The position numbers and the translations under genes are program-made. Shown one piece after another: positions 63,633 through 64,000 of a stretch of 64,000 nt of DNA. How positions within the stretch are numbered: the first letter of the stretch is position 1; each line of letters opens with the position of its first letter. Origin of the DNA: Stemphylium vesicarium (lineage: Eukaryota; Ascomycota; Dothideomycetes; Pleosporales; Pleosporaceae); NCBI GenBank assembly GCA_004380135.1, contig QXCR01000010.1, forward strand, positions 496,001 through 560,000, read 5' to 3'. The notes under the pieces are model-generated. The model was not told the origin of the DNA, ran no database searches, and saw only the letters and a list, made by a program, of their open reading frames with translations.

Positions 63633-64000
63633 TTACCTAGGCTTCACGGCGCCCTTTCCCGCCTTTGCATCCTTGACCTTTTGCTTTTCCTTGTCGGTCT
63701 GGGGCTCGTCCATGCTCTTGGTACCGAACTTGGGAAGGAATCTGCCGACGCGTTGTTGGTAAACCTTGTACTCGGGGTACTTGCCCGCACTCAGCAATTC
63801 AGTCAGCCACGTACTGGCCTGGAACAAGATCAAGTATCCAAAGGCACCAGCACCTGCCCAAGTAGCGTATGTTTCCGTCTCCAGACAGCACCACTGGTAC
63901 AGACAGACCCAAAAGGCTTGCTCAGCCGCGAAGTTTGGGTGCCGAGACCAAGCAAAAAGGCCTGTCGTATTGAAGCCGCGGTCCAGCTGCTCACGAGTGT
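63633..64000 (-). CDS. DUF1295-type membrane reductase, C-terminal part cut by window edge
   Basis: The last 121 codons of a polytopic membrane protein of the DUF1295 / steroid 5-alpha-reductase-like superfamily; the start lies beyond the right edge. Visible is REQLDRGFNTTGLFAWSRHP with NFAAEQAFWVCLYQW, the family hallmark around the conserved WSRHPN motif (cofactor-binding in relatives). A membrane helix with GAFGYLILFQASTWLTELLS follows, then SAGKYPEYKVYQQRVGRFLP, also characteristic. The hydrophilic tail is Lys-rich. In related reductases this region lies at the membrane face and binds NADPH; the substrate of this protein is unknown. No intron is seen in this part. Confidence 0.85.
   Translation of the reverse strand, partial: TREQLDRGFNTTGLFAWSRHPNFAAEQAFWVCLYQWCCLETETYATWAGAGAFGYLILFQASTWLTELLSAGKYPEYKVYQQRVGRFLPKFGTKSMDEPQTDKEKQKVKDAKAGKGAVKPR

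Noticed and set aside
1..64000. Repeat-induced point mutation (RIP) islands or transposons
   Set aside because: I saw no long AT-rich, TpA-rich stretch, no transposase or reverse transcriptase motif, and no terminal repeats.
1..64000. tRNA, rRNA or CRISPR elements
   Set aside because: No cloverleaf with a TTCGA-type T-loop in the right context and no spaced direct repeats were found by eye; a tRNAscan run would settle the tRNA point.

Overview
The window is a 64 kb piece of nuclear DNA from a filamentous ascomycete, most likely a dothideomycete of the Pleosporales type. The sequence shows short spliceosomal introns (mostly 46-84 nt, many with CTAAC or CTGAC branch sites), about even base composition and compact genes on both strands. 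It also shows fungal-only families: a Zn2Cys6 regulator, a CFEM-like protein, Som1, fungal-type Med15, PHL1 and a Hrip1-like secreted protein. The lineage is inference from gene content; no marker gene settles it. I corrected gene models for splicing and for ATG starts. Several genes (COX9, SOM1, ARPC5, the zinc-cluster factor, the two small secreted proteins) only appear after splicing by eye.

Region 1-11.2 kb is a biotin locus. bioDA (left edge, partial) and bioF diverge from one promoter and bioB converges on bioF, so every step from pimeloyl-CoA to biotin is encoded here. BioF ends in a peroxisomal AKL signal and BioB starts with a mitochondrial-type presequence, so the pathway looks split between organelles. 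An aconitase paralogue with an altered substrate-pocket motif and a Zn2Cys6 regulator follow directly; they may belong to the locus, but that is inference.

Region 11.7-31.6 kb holds a small membrane protein, a long alpha/beta-hydrolase with a charged coiled-coil, a mucin-like single-pass membrane protein, a LURP-one protein, an F-box/WD40 protein, a DUF7704 membrane protein and the Mediator subunit Med15 with a 43-Gln tract. Region 32.5-47.8 kb is dense housekeeping: COX9, TAF8, SOM1, an XRCC2-like RecA-fold protein, mL58/MRPL20, DUG1, glycogenin, a PHL1-type photolyase/cryptochrome, NDUFAF5 and dynactin p62. Many of these are mitochondrial, and most pairs share short divergent promoters or touch tail to tail.

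Region 48.4-54.8 kb encodes three secreted proteins of a kind typical of plant-associated fungi: a PL26-type rhamnogalacturonan lyase-like enzyme, a small Hrip1/Alt a 1-like protein and a CFEM-like cysteine-rich protein. It is followed by what looks like a decayed membrane-protein gene. ARPC5 (56.8-57.5 kb) is the last complete gene. The next 6.1 kb has no gene I can support, and the window ends inside a DUF1295-type membrane reductase. No tRNA, rRNA, CRISPR array or intact transposon was seen.
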